Assembly: GCA_030600585.1 (NCBI GenBank)
Contig: JAUVLU010000021.1
Span: 1 to 46,155, forward strand
Direction: 5' to 3'
DNA length: 46,155 bases
Source of the DNA: Candidatus Cloacimonadota bacterium
GTDB lineage: Bacteria; Cloacimonadota; Cloacimonadia; Cloacimonadales; TCS61
Every line of letters begins with the position of its first letter. Position 1 is the first letter of the stretch. The position numbers were made by a program, and so were the translations under genes. The notes below the pieces were generated by a model. That model saw nothing but the letters and a program-made list of their open reading frames with translations, made no database searches and was not told the origin of the DNA. Shown one piece after another: positions 36,901 to 44,381 of this stretch.

Positions 36901-37195
36901 AAATGAAAATCAATACTCGATCAGCGCCTTTGAAATAGAAGAATCGGCATCTTACTTCTATAAACGGAAATACAGGTTCTTTGTCAAAGCCGGTTATAAA
37001 CGGAATAATCGTGACGGTTCAGGATTCTTGAGCTTCCTTGCCGATAAAAAAGAAGGGAATATTTTCAAATGGGATGTCAATATGGACTATCGAATGAGCA
37101 ATTACACTTCATTAAATCTTCAATATTCCGGAAACAGCTATCCGGAAGAGAAGCAGGTTCATAAACTTAGTGTAGAAGTGAAAGCAGAATTCTAA
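33914..37195 (+). CDS. Very large exported outer-membrane-associated protein
   Basis: The 1093-residue protein has an N-terminal signal (KLVIGIIFLQVVLSA, cleavage near residue 18). It then shows segments typical of a large family found in FCB and related phyla: GSKTISISVANNEDFDLDQS, LKINGKLSDEMSIEAQLSDS, then SYLD-like GERYELAFGDLEMDFDNSSF, and VEGTSGVQVVPGSEEVFLNG. A motif of the form YVGxxxGxYD recurs at about 424, 445 and 786. The second half is amphipathic beta-strands ending in Phe (SVEVKAEF), as in BAM-inserted barrels. I infer a soluble strand-rich N-terminal part plus an outer-membrane barrel. No enzyme motif is seen and the role is unknown. A GAAAG lies before the ATG. Confidence 0.75.
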   Translation: MKIKLVIGIIFLQVVLSAYNFFSPMIKRERLNVTDPGASIELSFNNIIINSEKVYNDSIVFGSDEYKIDYQKGIITFNKVLGNCTIEYYIYPEHLTKRFYLFQTHEYSDTTDVKISKMQSRQFYNNTDLDITGSKTISISVANNEDFDLDQSLFLKINGKLSDEMSIEAQLSDSQTPITPEGDSRELSSLDKIFIRLYGERYELAFGDLEMDFDNSSFMKYSTKFEGLKAGWSGKNTITGALAVSKGKKITDSFDGTEAKQGPYYLSVEGTSGVQVVPGSEEVFLNGRQMQRGTDYSIDYSEGGITFSNRHFISSTSHIRVTFQYSDESYNQNMYLASSEVNVTDKFKISSNIIIQNDDRKNPLQDTYSEDEINALEAAGDETAWVSGISEAEDGEYEISEDELYYYYVGSDSTITGHYNIHFEYVGDEDGDYDYNSEGAFYEYVGVGNGSYLPLKKLPLPQSKLNCDLSLKYSGEFYNLAAEGLFTSNDKNTFSDIDDEDNNDFASRFSVRLFPDYDKINPDLKLMYERLGGNLSAFAQLQSAADAHEFTQLPDSLNSEEYSAELSMNILEIYSPFIIYKQKQVPDFADQQYISVTSNIKQIKIIPQFYHRYLSVKQTSEDQQINDSKIEQHDLKGKYSFGKFVYGLDYSNRNYEYENTENSKFYERNKNWKTQLETANLKWITSRIFGQMRDDLQGQDNEIESIINSDQRSYTYGIETFLNTSKHRVNIALTHRQVNKLKQNVTNEFDIADFSARNVFLKDLVNINSNYSLKNIEFYPKIKEFQYVGEDMGSYDIDTLFVGDFQGDYDWEIIEIDYENPEMSVEINASLSLHLTPKMITNSFLKKFQTETYIMITENSREEDKKAVYILNPEVLMDSVTTIYGRRILHQTLWLDILERKLTSKLGYKLEETLDNRYNEETAKKNVETWDAELRVLAFKNTNMELHFDHVREEDSHYNSHIDLDQIEFDIQNRFSNDITLKSSVSYSYEKGGDDANENQYSISAFEIEESASYFYKRKYRFFVKAGYKRNNRDGSGFLSFLADKKEGNIFKWDVNMDYRMSNYTSLNLQYSGNSYPEEKQVHKLSVEVKAEF

Positions 37196-37290
37196 AAAAA
37201 ATGATAATTTTCTTTAAGAAACGCAAAATCCTATTGACGTTGAATAGATAGAAAATAATTCTTTCGTCAGAAGTGGGAAAGGATGAAATG

Positions 37291-37881
37291 ATGAATAAAA
37301 ATATTGAAATGTCATTAATAGAATCTGCACAAAATTTTGCAGATTTTGCTCTAGATAAAAGAAATATAAATATAATTGAACAAATATCCAATACGATTGC
37401 GCAAGCTTTTGAAAACGAAAAAAAGGTTCTTATTTGCGGTAATGGCGGCAGCTCTACGGATGCAATGCATTTTGCTGAAGAACTAACAGGGAAATTCCGT
37501 AAAGAACGCCGCGCGCTTCCGGCAATAGCATTAACCGATCCTTCACATATTACCTGTGTTGCAAATGATTATGGTTTTGATGAAATTTTTGCAAGATCAG
37601 TAGAAGCTTACGGGAAAGAAGGTGATGTGCTCATTGCAATTTCAACCAGTGGGAATTCGCAGAATGTGATCAATGCTGTAAAAATAGCAGCAGAAAAGAA
37701 AATGATAAGCTTTGGATTACTGGGGAAAAATGGCGGAAAGCTAAATGGAAAATGTGATCTTCAAATTATCGCTCCCGGCATAACAACCGATAGAATTCAG
37801 GAAATTCATATTACAGTTCTTCATATAATTATTGAAACGATCGAGAGAATTCTTTTTCCAAACAATTATACGGATCAATAA
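37291..37881 (+). CDS. gmhA: Sedoheptulose 7-phosphate isomerase GmhA
   Basis: SIS-domain isomerase (196 residues, normal for GmhA) producing D-glycero-D-manno-heptose 7-phosphate for the LPS inner core. It shows VLICGNGGSSTDAMHFAEEL (phosphate loop), RRALPAIALTDPSHITCVANDYGFDEIFARS, and ISTSGNSQNVINA, with the C-terminal TTDRIQEIHITVLHI carrying the active-site His. The ATG at 37291 was chosen because GGGAAAGGA lies about 7 bp upstream. An in-frame GTG at 37273 would add 6 residues but precedes the ribosome site. It joins dtd with no gap, suggesting an operon gmhA-dtd-HAD. A TTGACG at 37234 is a possible -35. Confidence 0.93.
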   Translation: MNKNIEMSLIESAQNFADFALDKRNINIIEQISNTIAQAFENEKKVLICGNGGSSTDAMHFAEELTGKFRKERRALPAIALTDPSHITCVANDYGFDEIFARSVEAYGKEGDVLIAISTSGNSQNVINAVKIAAEKKMISFGLLGKNGGKLNGKCDLQIIAPGITTDRIQEIHITVLHIIIETIERILFPNNYTDQ

Positions 37882-38319
37882 ATGAAATTAGTAATTCAAC
37901 GCGTAAAACATGCTAAAGTAGAAGTTGATAGAAGAGAAGTATCCCGCATTGGGAAGGGGTTACTTATCTTTATTGGTATTTCTAAGGAAGACGATGGAAC
38001 CCAAATTGAATGGCTGGCAAAAAAGGCGGTTGAATTGAGGATATTTGAAGATGAACAGGAGAAGATGAATCTTTCTCTAAAAGATATCGGTGGTGAGATA
38101 TTACTCGTATCACAATTTACGCTTTATGGAAACTGTAAAAAGGGTCGCAGACCGGATTTCTTAAATGCTGCCCAACCGGAAAAAGCTGAGAAAATGTATC
38201 TCGATTTTGCCGAAGCCTTAAAGCAGAACGGCATTATTCCAAAACTTGGAGAATTCGGTAAACACATGAATATCACACTATTAAATGATGGTCCCGTCAC
38301 GATGATTCTGGAGAAATAA
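37882..38319 (+). CDS. dtd: D-aminoacyl-tRNA deacylase
   Basis: Dtd (145 residues) removes D-amino acids wrongly attached to tRNA. It starts MKLVIQRVKHAKVEV, carries the catalytic SQFTLYGNCKKGRRPDF and the cross-subunit NDGPVTMILE near the C-terminus (Gly-cisPro in the GP pair), as in all bacterial Dtd. It follows gmhA directly and overlaps the HAD gene by 1 bp (TAATG). The operon mixes LPS precursor and quality-control genes. Confidence 0.95.
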   Translation: MKLVIQRVKHAKVEVDRREVSRIGKGLLIFIGISKEDDGTQIEWLAKKAVELRIFEDEQEKMNLSLKDIGGEILLVSQFTLYGNCKKGRRPDFLNAAQPEKAEKMYLDFAEALKQNGIIPKLGEFGKHMNITLLNDGPVTMILEK

Positions 38320-38915
38320 TGAAGGATATTATTTTTGATCTCGGTAAGGTTTTGGTTGATTATAATTTTGATGTATTCTACAAAGAATTAGATTATAAAC
38401 CTGAAATTGGAATTCTTATGGAATCAACTATTCCGGTTCTAAAGTTTGAATCGGGAAGAATTACACGACAGGAATTTTATCAGCAACTGAAGGAGATCTA
38501 TAAATTTGAACATTCTATTACTGATTTTGAAAGAGTGTGGTGCAGTGTTTTTACAGGGCTTACACCGCTGGTGAATTACGCCCGTGAATTAAAAGAAAAT
38601 TATAATGTTTACATTCTTTCAAACACAGATGAGATTCATTTCCCACTTATTTGGAAGGAATTTCCAGAACTTCATTTCTTTGAAGATAACCTGATGTTGT
38701 CGTATGAGCTGGATTCGGTTAAACCTCAGAAAAAAATTTATGAACGTGCTTTAGAAAAATTTGATCTAAAACCTGAGGATTGTTTGTTTATTGATGATAA
38801 ATTGGAAAACATTGAGGCTGCAAAACAAATTGGAATTGCCGGAATTGTATTTACAAATGTAGAGGAGACAGTAGCCAATATCAGAAAAAGTTTAGGCTAC
38901 AATTATAATAATTAG
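38319..38915 (+). CDS. HAD-superfamily hydrolase (subfamily IA)
   Basis: The 198-residue HAD phosphatase opens KDIIFDLGKVLVDYN; the nucleophile is the Asp of FDLG and the second residue is the Asp of VD, as in other GKVLVD-type HADs. It continues with VYILSNTDEIHF (motif II, Ser/Asn-Thr), DSVKPQKKIYERAL (motif III lysine) and CLFIDDKLENIEAAK (motif IV, two Asp). A helical cap lies between motifs I and II, as in subclass IA. The substrate is not predictable; given gmhA upstream a heptose phosphate is possible but not supported by motifs. It overlaps dtd by 1 bp. Confidence 0.88.
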   Translation: MKDIIFDLGKVLVDYNFDVFYKELDYKPEIGILMESTIPVLKFESGRITRQEFYQQLKEIYKFEHSITDFERVWCSVFTGLTPLVNYARELKENYNVYILSNTDEIHFPLIWKEFPELHFFEDNLMLSYELDSVKPQKKIYERALEKFDLKPEDCLFIDDKLENIEAAKQIGIAGIVFTNVEETVANIRKSLGYNYNN

Positions 38916-38926
38916 GAGATAAATAT

Positions 38927-39568
38927 ATGATAAAGCTTGAGAGAGTGATATTGATAAGTATAAACGATCAAAAATTGATGTTAATACAAGATAATTATAT
39001 AATTGCAGAATACCCAGTATCAACTTCCAAATTCGGTATTGGAAATAAAATCGGAAGTAATATGACACCTTTGGGATATCATGTTATCAAAGAAAAAGTG
39101 GGGAATCGCATTAAGAAAAATTCAATTTTTAAAGCCGGTAAATTCACTAAAGAAATAGCTGCAATAAATAGTAAAGAAGAAGATTGTAAAGACTTAATAA
39201 CAACTCGTATTATTAAATTAGAGGGAATGGAGAAGGGCATCAATAAAGGTAATAACATAGATTCATACGAAAGAGGGATCTGGATACATGGTACACCGTC
39301 TGAAAGAGATATTGGAATTCCTGCATCTTATGGATGTATAAGAATGAAGAATGACGATATTATAAAATTGTATAATTCTATCGATATTGGAATGTTGGTC
39401 GATATTAAAATAAAAGTCATCGGTAATATTCTGAATAGAAAAGATCATATGGCAGAAAGAAGACACACTTTCAGGCTTAACAATAGACGGAAAAAGGGTG
39501 TTTTCGATTCTGCGCTTTGGAAGTTGAACAGTAAAGAGCGTCGAAAAGAAAATGAACGAAGAAAATAA
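38927..39568 (+). CDS. L,D-transpeptidase (YkuD) catalytic-domain protein, no signal peptide
   Basis: YkuD-domain protein (213 residues). The catalytic site is IWIHGTPSERDIGIPASYGC, with His121 and nucleophile Cys137 in the pattern HGTP...S.GC(I)R. These enzymes crosslink peptidoglycan via 3-3 links or attach proteins to it. No N-terminal signal is visible (start MIKLERVILISINDQK), unusual for a periplasmic enzyme, and the C-terminus is strongly basic (RRHTFRLNNRRKKG). TAGGAGA lies 8 bp before the ATG. It is the last gene before the terminator that isolates the CRISPR region. Confidence 0.88.
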   Translation: MIKLERVILISINDQKLMLIQDNYIIAEYPVSTSKFGIGNKIGSNMTPLGYHVIKEKVGNRIKKNSIFKAGKFTKEIAAINSKEEDCKDLITTRIIKLEGMEKGINKGNNIDSYERGIWIHGTPSERDIGIPASYGCIRMKNDDIIKLYNSIDIGMLVDIKIKVIGNILNRKDHMAERRHTFRLNNRRKKGVFDSALWKLNSKERRKENERRK

Positions 39569-39607
39569 TAGATAAGATTTGCAGATAATATTTAAATGAA
39601 TTCAAAT

Positions 39608-39638
39608 AAAGGTCACAGTTTTCTGTGACCTTTTTATT
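39608..39638 (+). terminator. Rho-independent terminator before the CRISPR locus
   Basis: A perfect 11-bp stem AAAGGTCACAG / CTGTGACCTTT with loop TTTT is followed by further T. It ends the L,D-transpeptidase transcription unit. Confidence 0.94.
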
Positions 39639-39800
39639 TTATGACTGTAAATAAATGTATTATATTTCGTTGTTATTATTACTGGCTGGGCAGTATTATT
39701 CTTGACACAACTTAACCTTATCATTTTTTTCAAATTGATTTTTAAATTATCTCAGAAATAAGTATTGTTTCTCAATTATTCAAATTTTTGAAGGAAGCTT

Positions 39801-40469
39801 ATGAAAACAAAGATTATTAGTATAACTTTTCCAGACATGAAATTGAAAGTGTATCAAATTCCTAAACTACGAGGTTTCTTTTCAAATAAATTTCCACAAA
39901 ACACAGAATTTCATAATCATCTTCCGGGTGGAAAATTTTCTTATAAATTTCCTCAAATTCAATACAGAATTATAGATCATCATCCTGTTCTCATCGGCAT
40001 TAATGACGGTATTGATATTCTTAAAAAAATATTTTTCGATTTAGATGAAATTATCATCAGTAACCGCAAATATTCACTTAACGAAAAAGAGATAATATTA
40101 ACAGAAAAAGAATTCGGAATAGCAGATAACTTTATCAATTATCGTTTCATATCACCATGGATGGCTCTGAATGAAGATAATTACGCAAAATATATTCAAC
40201 TCAATAAAATCGAACAGCAGAAACTTTTGAAACGAATACTGATTGGTAATATAATCAGTATGGCAAAAGGTTTTCATTATAACATACCAGATGATTTTGA
40301 GATTAAAGTTGAAGGTTATTTCAAGCCAAAACAGGTAAATTTCAAAAACAAGAAAATGCTCTGTTTTAAGGGTGATTTTATGACCAATTTCAATATCCCT
40401 GATCATCTCGGTTTGGGAAAACAAAGTGCGAGAGGTTTTGGAGTGGTGACACAAACATCCTGTTTGTGA
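39801..40469 (+). CDS. cas6: CRISPR-associated endoribonuclease Cas6
   Basis: Cas6 (222 residues) cuts the long repeat-spacer transcript into crRNAs. It has a ferredoxin-like start (MKTKIISITFPDMKLKVY), a LRGFFSNKF segment, and a C-terminal glycine-rich loop LGKQSARGFGVV (about 205-216) diagnostic of the Cas6 superfamily. Positively charged segments suit RNA binding. The pattern resembles Cas6b-type proteins. GAAGGAAG lies before the ATG. The last residues TQTSCL, beyond the normal end at GFGVV, come from a palindromic repeat (40450-40468). It heads the locus and is separated from the SWIM gene by 139 bp holding a REP doublet. Confidence 0.88.
   Translation: MKTKIISITFPDMKLKVYQIPKLRGFFSNKFPQNTEFHNHLPGGKFSYKFPQIQYRIIDHHPVLIGINDGIDILKKIFFDLDEIIISNRKYSLNEKEIILTEKEFGIADNFINYRFISPWMALNEDNYAKYIQLNKIEQQKLLKRILIGNIISMAKGFHYNIPDDFEIKVEGYFKPKQVNFKNKKMLCFKGDFMTNFNIPDHLGLGKQSARGFGVVTQTSCL
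40450..40468 (+). repeat. Short palindromic repeat forming the last codons of cas6
   Basis: CACAAACA-TCC-TGTTTGTG: 8-bp stem, 3-nt loop. It encodes TQTSCL and the stop codon overlaps its end. Related copies sit in the two secreted-protein genes. Confidence 0.75.
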
Positions 40470-40474
40470 ATGGA

Positions 40475-40526
40475 GGTGACGTTTGCCAACGTCGCCTTCA
40501 AAATGACAACAATGCGCAACGTCACC
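40475..40526. repeat. REP-like doublet A between cas6 and the SWIM gene
   Basis: A palindrome GGTGACGTT-TGCC-AACGTCGCC (40475-40496) is followed by a half copy AACGTCACC (40518-40526), which can also pair with the first arm. It belongs to the REP family repeated across the cas module. Confidence 0.85.
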
Positions 40527-40608
40527 TCTTCGGATTGGATGTTTGTTGTATGAAGACAAGATTGTATGATATTACCGATTCTCAATAAAATATTTAAAGG
40601 TAAAAAAA

Positions 40609-42360
40609 ATGAGCAATACAAAATTGCCAAAAGTAACATTGGAATTGTTAAAAGACAGATCTACAAATGAGAGCTTTAGAAGAGGAAGAAATTATTATCG
40701 ATCAGACTTTGTTTCCAACTTAAGAGTACAAGATAATTCATATATTGCATCTGTTACTGGCAATTATCATTATGAAGTAAAGATCACACAAAATAATAAT
40801 GATATTGATTTTTCTTGTACCTGTCCCTACGATTGGGGAGGTATCTGTAAACACTGCATTGCCGTCGGACTTTATATTCTAAATCATGATAAAGAAGTTG
40901 TAAAAAAGGCTAAATCAAGGAAGAAACTGAAAACCGAAGACAAATTTGATGTAGTTGAGATTATGAATAAAGCTACTTCTAAACAGAAAGATGAATTTCT
41001 GCAAAAAATTCTTCGGGAGAATCAAGAATATAAAGAAAAGTTCTTTGCAGCGATCTTACTTCAAACCGAACTGGAATCAAGCATCATAATTGATCCCATA
41101 AGGGATAAGGTTATTGATATTATAGAAAACTTCGATCTGGAAAATTATCAACGATTTTATGATTACAATGATAACAGATATGGCTATCGGGATGAATGGG
41201 AAACAATATTCGATGGAGCAAATGAGGAATTGAATAAAAGTCTTGATTTTATAACTATAAAAATCGAAAGAAATATTAAGAATGGAAATATCATTGATGC
41301 ATCAAAATTGATGTTTGGACTTTATGAGGGTATTTCATTAACAGATTGTTATGAGATAAATGATCCTGCTGGTATTTTTGATGGTGAATTCAAAAATCAG
41401 GTAGAGATATTTTTTCTTGAGTTTTTGAAAAATATCATTCCATCTTTTTTTTCTGCTTCAAAAACTTCACAAGCTATTTTTAGGATTATTGATATCTTCT
41501 TTGAAAGAGTTACTTACTATACAAAATCAACTTTTGAAGACTTTAGCTATGATTTGTTTCTGTTCCGTGATTTTCTTAATGCCTTGATAATTGATCAGGA
41601 AACAGCAAAACATCTATTTTCATATCTCAATAAAATGAAGTTACTTAATTCATCCACAGATACGGTTCAATTAAAAATCTATGATATATTTAACGATAGT
41701 GAAAAATGGCTGCATACTGCTGAAAAATATTATAAAAATAATACCGAGATTGCACAGGAATTACTGGATTATTATAAAAGTTCAAATATGGATAAATTCA
41801 TCGAAATAGGAAAAATTGTCTTTCAGAAATGGGCAAATGATTTTGATGAATATCTCTACGAAAATCTGAATATAAAATATGATCGGGATTTCTTTAAAGA
41901 GGTTATGTTCCAATATGCTAAAAAAACCCAAAGCCTACCTTTATTCAGAGAAATTAAAGATAATTTTGGTGAAAAAGCTGCAAAACAATTTATAGAAAAG
42001 GTGAAACAAAAAACTCTTTTTTATATCAATCTTTTAAATGAACAAGGTGAATACAAAACGATATTACAATTTGTTAAAGAGAACACCGATGATTGGCATT
42101 TCGTAAAGCTCATAAAACCTATTCTAAATGTTTATCCAGAAAAATGTTTTGAGATTATAAAGAATAAATCCGATGGTTACTTGAAAGAAAACGTAGGAAG
42201 GAAATATTATGTAGAAGTTGCTCATTGGTTAGAACTTCTTTTAAAAATTAAAGACTCAAAAATTAAATCGGGAATAAATTCATATTTAAAAGAGTTGTTG
42301 CAAAAATATAAAATGCGACCGGCATTGAAAGATGAACTCAAAAAAGTTGGAATAAAATGA
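40609..42360 (+). CDS. SWIM zinc-finger protein within the CRISPR locus
   Basis: The 583-residue protein has an N-terminal SWIM zinc finger (C70-x-C72-x7-C80-x-H82; context DFSCTCPYDWGGICKHCIAV). The remaining 490 residues are helical and repeat-like, without recognised catalytic motifs (about 120-580, with many Phe/Tyr and Glu/Lys). SWIM fingers bind DNA or proteins and are best known in SWI2/SNF2 and MuDR-like proteins, but stand-alone SWIM proteins exist in many bacteria. No ATPase motif is present. It sits between cas6 and the UPF0158/cas1 genes, same strand, 43 bp before UPF0158. Whether it has a CRISPR role or is a passenger is open. AAAGG lies before the ATG. Confidence 0.8.
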   Translation: MSNTKLPKVTLELLKDRSTNESFRRGRNYYRSDFVSNLRVQDNSYIASVTGNYHYEVKITQNNNDIDFSCTCPYDWGGICKHCIAVGLYILNHDKEVVKKAKSRKKLKTEDKFDVVEIMNKATSKQKDEFLQKILRENQEYKEKFFAAILLQTELESSIIIDPIRDKVIDIIENFDLENYQRFYDYNDNRYGYRDEWETIFDGANEELNKSLDFITIKIERNIKNGNIIDASKLMFGLYEGISLTDCYEINDPAGIFDGEFKNQVEIFFLEFLKNIIPSFFSASKTSQAIFRIIDIFFERVTYYTKSTFEDFSYDLFLFRDFLNALIIDQETAKHLFSYLNKMKLLNSSTDTVQLKIYDIFNDSEKWLHTAEKYYKNNTEIAQELLDYYKSSNMDKFIEIGKIVFQKWANDFDEYLYENLNIKYDRDFFKEVMFQYAKKTQSLPLFREIKDNFGEKAAKQFIEKVKQKTLFYINLLNEQGEYKTILQFVKENTDDWHFVKLIKPILNVYPEKCFEIIKNKSDGYLKENVGRKYYVEVAHWLELLLKIKDSKIKSGINSYLKELLQKYKMRPALKDELKKVGIK

Positions 42361-42403
42361 TATTTGTTAATATTTTCAATAATTCAAAAAGGAGAAGATC
42401 AGA

Positions 42404-42802
42404 ATGAAATATTCGGATAAATTAATTGAAAACATTATCGAAGCATTAGATAATGCTGACTTTGAAACGACTTATTATTTTAATAAAAAGACACTGGAAA
42501 TTACCAGTTTTACAAATTATGATGAGGATGAAGAAGTTGATATTGATTTGAGTAAATGGATTAATATCGATGGAATCGAATCTTATGAAAAATACAATCT
42601 TATGGAAGATTTTGCTTCAAGACAAAATGATAGATTGAGAGAGCTTCTGAATGTTGCTTTAAATGGGAAAGGTGCGTTCCGCAGATTCAAGGATGTATTG
42701 TATCACTTCCCGGAAGAACAGGAAAAATGGTATGAATTTGAACACGAATGGTTTAAACAGCAAGCAATCGATTTTTTGGATGAGGTTTATGAAAACACAT
42801 AA
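42404..42802 (+). CDS. UPF0158 family protein
   Basis: Small acidic protein (132 residues) of the UPF0158 family. It has FETTYYFNKKTLEITSF near the start, YNLMEDFASRQND in the middle and the hallmark NGKGAFRRFKDVLYHFPE followed by WYEFEHEWFKQQAIDFLDE. Function unknown across the family. GGAG precedes the ATG. It follows the SWIM gene by 43 bp with no repeat in between, so these two look like one transcriptional unit inserted as a pair between cas6 and cas1. Confidence 0.88.
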   Translation: MKYSDKLIENIIEALDNADFETTYYFNKKTLEITSFTNYDEDEEVDIDLSKWINIDGIESYEKYNLMEDFASRQNDRLRELLNVALNGKGAFRRFKDVLYHFPEEQEKWYEFEHEWFKQQAIDFLDEVYENT

Positions 42803-42822
42803 TACACCGGTAAAGATTAAAG

Positions 42823-43197
42823 ATGGCAGAAGAAATTATGAAATATGATCTTTATGTGTTTTGTTTGAATTATGATCATTTTGAAGGCAACGTTGGCATT
42901 TTGAAGGATTTTGAAGGCGACGTTTGCCAACGTCGCCTTCAAAGGGAATTCGACAAAACCACATATCAATATCGACAACAATACATTGCAAAATTCGGGA
43001 ATGATTTTCAACATCCAAAATTCAAATGGCAAAAATCATTTCACGATCATATCATTCGGAATGAAAAGGATTTCAACAACCATTGGAATTATACGATGTA
43101 TAATTATTTGAAACATAACCTGCCGGAAAATTGGAAATACACGGGATTGAATTATCCGGAATTGATCGATGATATAAATGATTTTGAAATTGAATAA
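42823..43197 (+). pseudogene. Decayed REP-associated tyrosine transposase (RAYT) remnant
   Basis: The reading frame (124 codons) keeps the C-terminal half of a Y1/RAYT transposase: QYRQQYIAKFGNDFQHPKF, then WQKSFHDHIIRNEKDFNNHW, then NYTMYNYLKHNLPENWKYTG and LNYPELID. That region carries the nucleophilic Tyr of the family (NYTMYN, usually (D/E)YIxxNPVKHG). The N-terminal HUH part is absent; in its place is sequence holding a REP palindrome (42910-42943). Hence it is probably inactive. RAYTs normally mobilise REP/BIME elements, and such elements surround it. Confidence 0.7.
42883..42943. repeat. REP-like doublet B inside the RAYT remnant
   Basis: A degenerate half copy (GGCAACGTTGGCA at about 42886) is followed by the best palindrome of the family, a 15-bp stem (arms TTTGAAGGCGACGTT / AACGTCGCCTTCAAA) with loop TGCC at 42910-42943. 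Confidence 0.88.
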
Positions 43198-43202
43198 ATG
43201 CG

Positions 43203-43310
43203 GCGATGTCGAAGGCGACAATTACCATTGTCGCTTTCATGTCGGAAACAAACTCGAAAGCGATGATGTCGAAAGCGATGATGTCGAAAGCGACGTTGGC
43301 AAACGTCGCC
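43203..43310. repeat. REP-like doublet C with 15-bp tandem repeats upstream of cas1
   Basis: The first palindrome is GAAGGCGACAAT-TACC-ATTGTCGCTTTC (43211-43238), the second GCGACGTT-GGCA-AACGTCGC (43290-43309). Between them, TCGAAAGCGATGATG is repeated in tandem (43254-43268, 43269-43283, partial from 43284). The cas1 ribosome site AGAGGT follows at once. Confidence 0.85.
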
Positions 43311-43324
43311 AACAGAGGTAAAAT

Positions 43325-44302
43325 ATGGAATTATATTTAAACACATACGGCACATATCTTCACAAAAAAGAAGAAATGTTCGAGGTTCGTATCGAGGACG
43401 AGAGCAAACGCATCTCTCCCAAAAGAATTTCGTCTATTATCATTTCCAATGCAGCCCAAATCACGACAGATGCAATTCAAATGGCTTTGGAATATAATAT
43501 CGATATTGTGTTTTTGGATAAATATGGTACTCCTTATGGTCGTTTGTGGCTGCCGAAACTCGGAAGTACTACATATATTCGAAGACGTTTATTGGAAATT
43601 TATCAGAACGATACCGGTTTGGAATTCGTGAAACGCTGGATAGGTCGAAAAACAGATAATCAATTAAAATTCCTGAAAGAAATATTGAAAAAGAGACCTC
43701 ATCTAAAAATGGAAAATAAAATTGATGAAATTTCTCGTTTAAAAAATCAACTGGTTCAAATAAACGATGTTCTTTCTAAAACCGCTTACCGGATACTTGG
43801 AATTGAAGGAAATATTTCTCGTGTATATTTCCAAACTTTATCTGTTTTGCTTCCTGAGAAATATAATTTTCACGGTAGAAGCAGCCGACCTGCAAAAGAT
43901 CCTTTCAATGCCTTCCTGAATTATGGTTATGGTGTGCTTTACAGCAAAGTTGAAAAAGCTCTGATCATTGCGGGTTTAGATCCTTACATAGGTTTGTTGC
44001 ACACAGATAATTACAATAAGAAATCTCTGGTTTTCGATTTCATTGAACCTTATCGTATTTTAATCGATGAACCTGTTTTTTATCTTTTCAGTCGTCGAAA
44101 AATAAAAAATTCTTTTTATGATGAAATAAATAATGGTGTTATCTTAAACGAGGAAGGTAAGAAATTCTTCATAACAGAATTAATGGAAAGTTTTGATAAA
44201 AAGATCAGGCATAAAAACAGGAACATGAAGAATATAAATCAAATACAGGCAGATGCTCATGCATTTGCAAATTTCTTGATCGGCAAAAGAAAGGATTATT
44301 GA
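43325..44302 (+). CDS. cas1: CRISPR integrase subunit Cas1
   Basis: Cas1 (325 residues) inserts new spacers with Cas2. The N-terminal beta-domain begins MELYLNTYGTYLHKKEEMFE. The catalytic triad is visible as E161 (GIEGNISRVYF), H226 (GLLHTDNYNKKS) and E241 (FDFIEPYR). Both the N-terminal DNA-contact loop region and the C-terminal helical tail (HAFANFLIGKRKDY) are intact, so it should be active. AGAGGT lies 5 bp before the ATG. It is followed by a REP doublet, then cas2 and cas4, an adaptation module cas1-cas2-cas4. Its stop codon TGA is the first part of a REP copy (TTGAAGGCGACG). Confidence 0.96.
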   Translation: MELYLNTYGTYLHKKEEMFEVRIEDESKRISPKRISSIIISNAAQITTDAIQMALEYNIDIVFLDKYGTPYGRLWLPKLGSTTYIRRRLLEIYQNDTGLEFVKRWIGRKTDNQLKFLKEILKKRPHLKMENKIDEISRLKNQLVQINDVLSKTAYRILGIEGNISRVYFQTLSVLLPEKYNFHGRSSRPAKDPFNAFLNYGYGVLYSKVEKALIIAGLDPYIGLLHTDNYNKKSLVFDFIEPYRILIDEPVFYLFSRRKIKNSFYDEINNGVILNEEGKKFFITELMESFDKKIRHKNRNMKNINQIQADAHAFANFLIGKRKDY

Positions 44303-44359
44303 AGGCGACGTTGGCAAACGTCGCAAACAAACAACGAAAGCGACATTGGCAAATGTCGC
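44301..44359. repeat. REP-like doublet D between cas1 and cas2
   Basis: Two palindromes, GCGACGTT-GGCA-AACGTCGC (44305-44324) and GCGACATT-GGCA-AATGTCGC (44340-44359). The arms carry matching changes (GT/AC to AT/AT), so pairing is kept. Confidence 0.88.
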
Positions 44360-44381
44360 ATACAGGAAACCGGAGGATTTT

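Noticed and set aside
43199-43324. Overlapping minus-strand reading frames upstream of cas1
   Set aside because: They are translations of the REP palindromes and 15-bp tandem repeats, with no ribosome site or family resemblance.
44346-44381. Cas2 starting at 44346
   Set aside because: That ATG lies within a REP palindrome; the GGAGG-preceded ATG at 44382 gives the normal Cas2 N-terminus.
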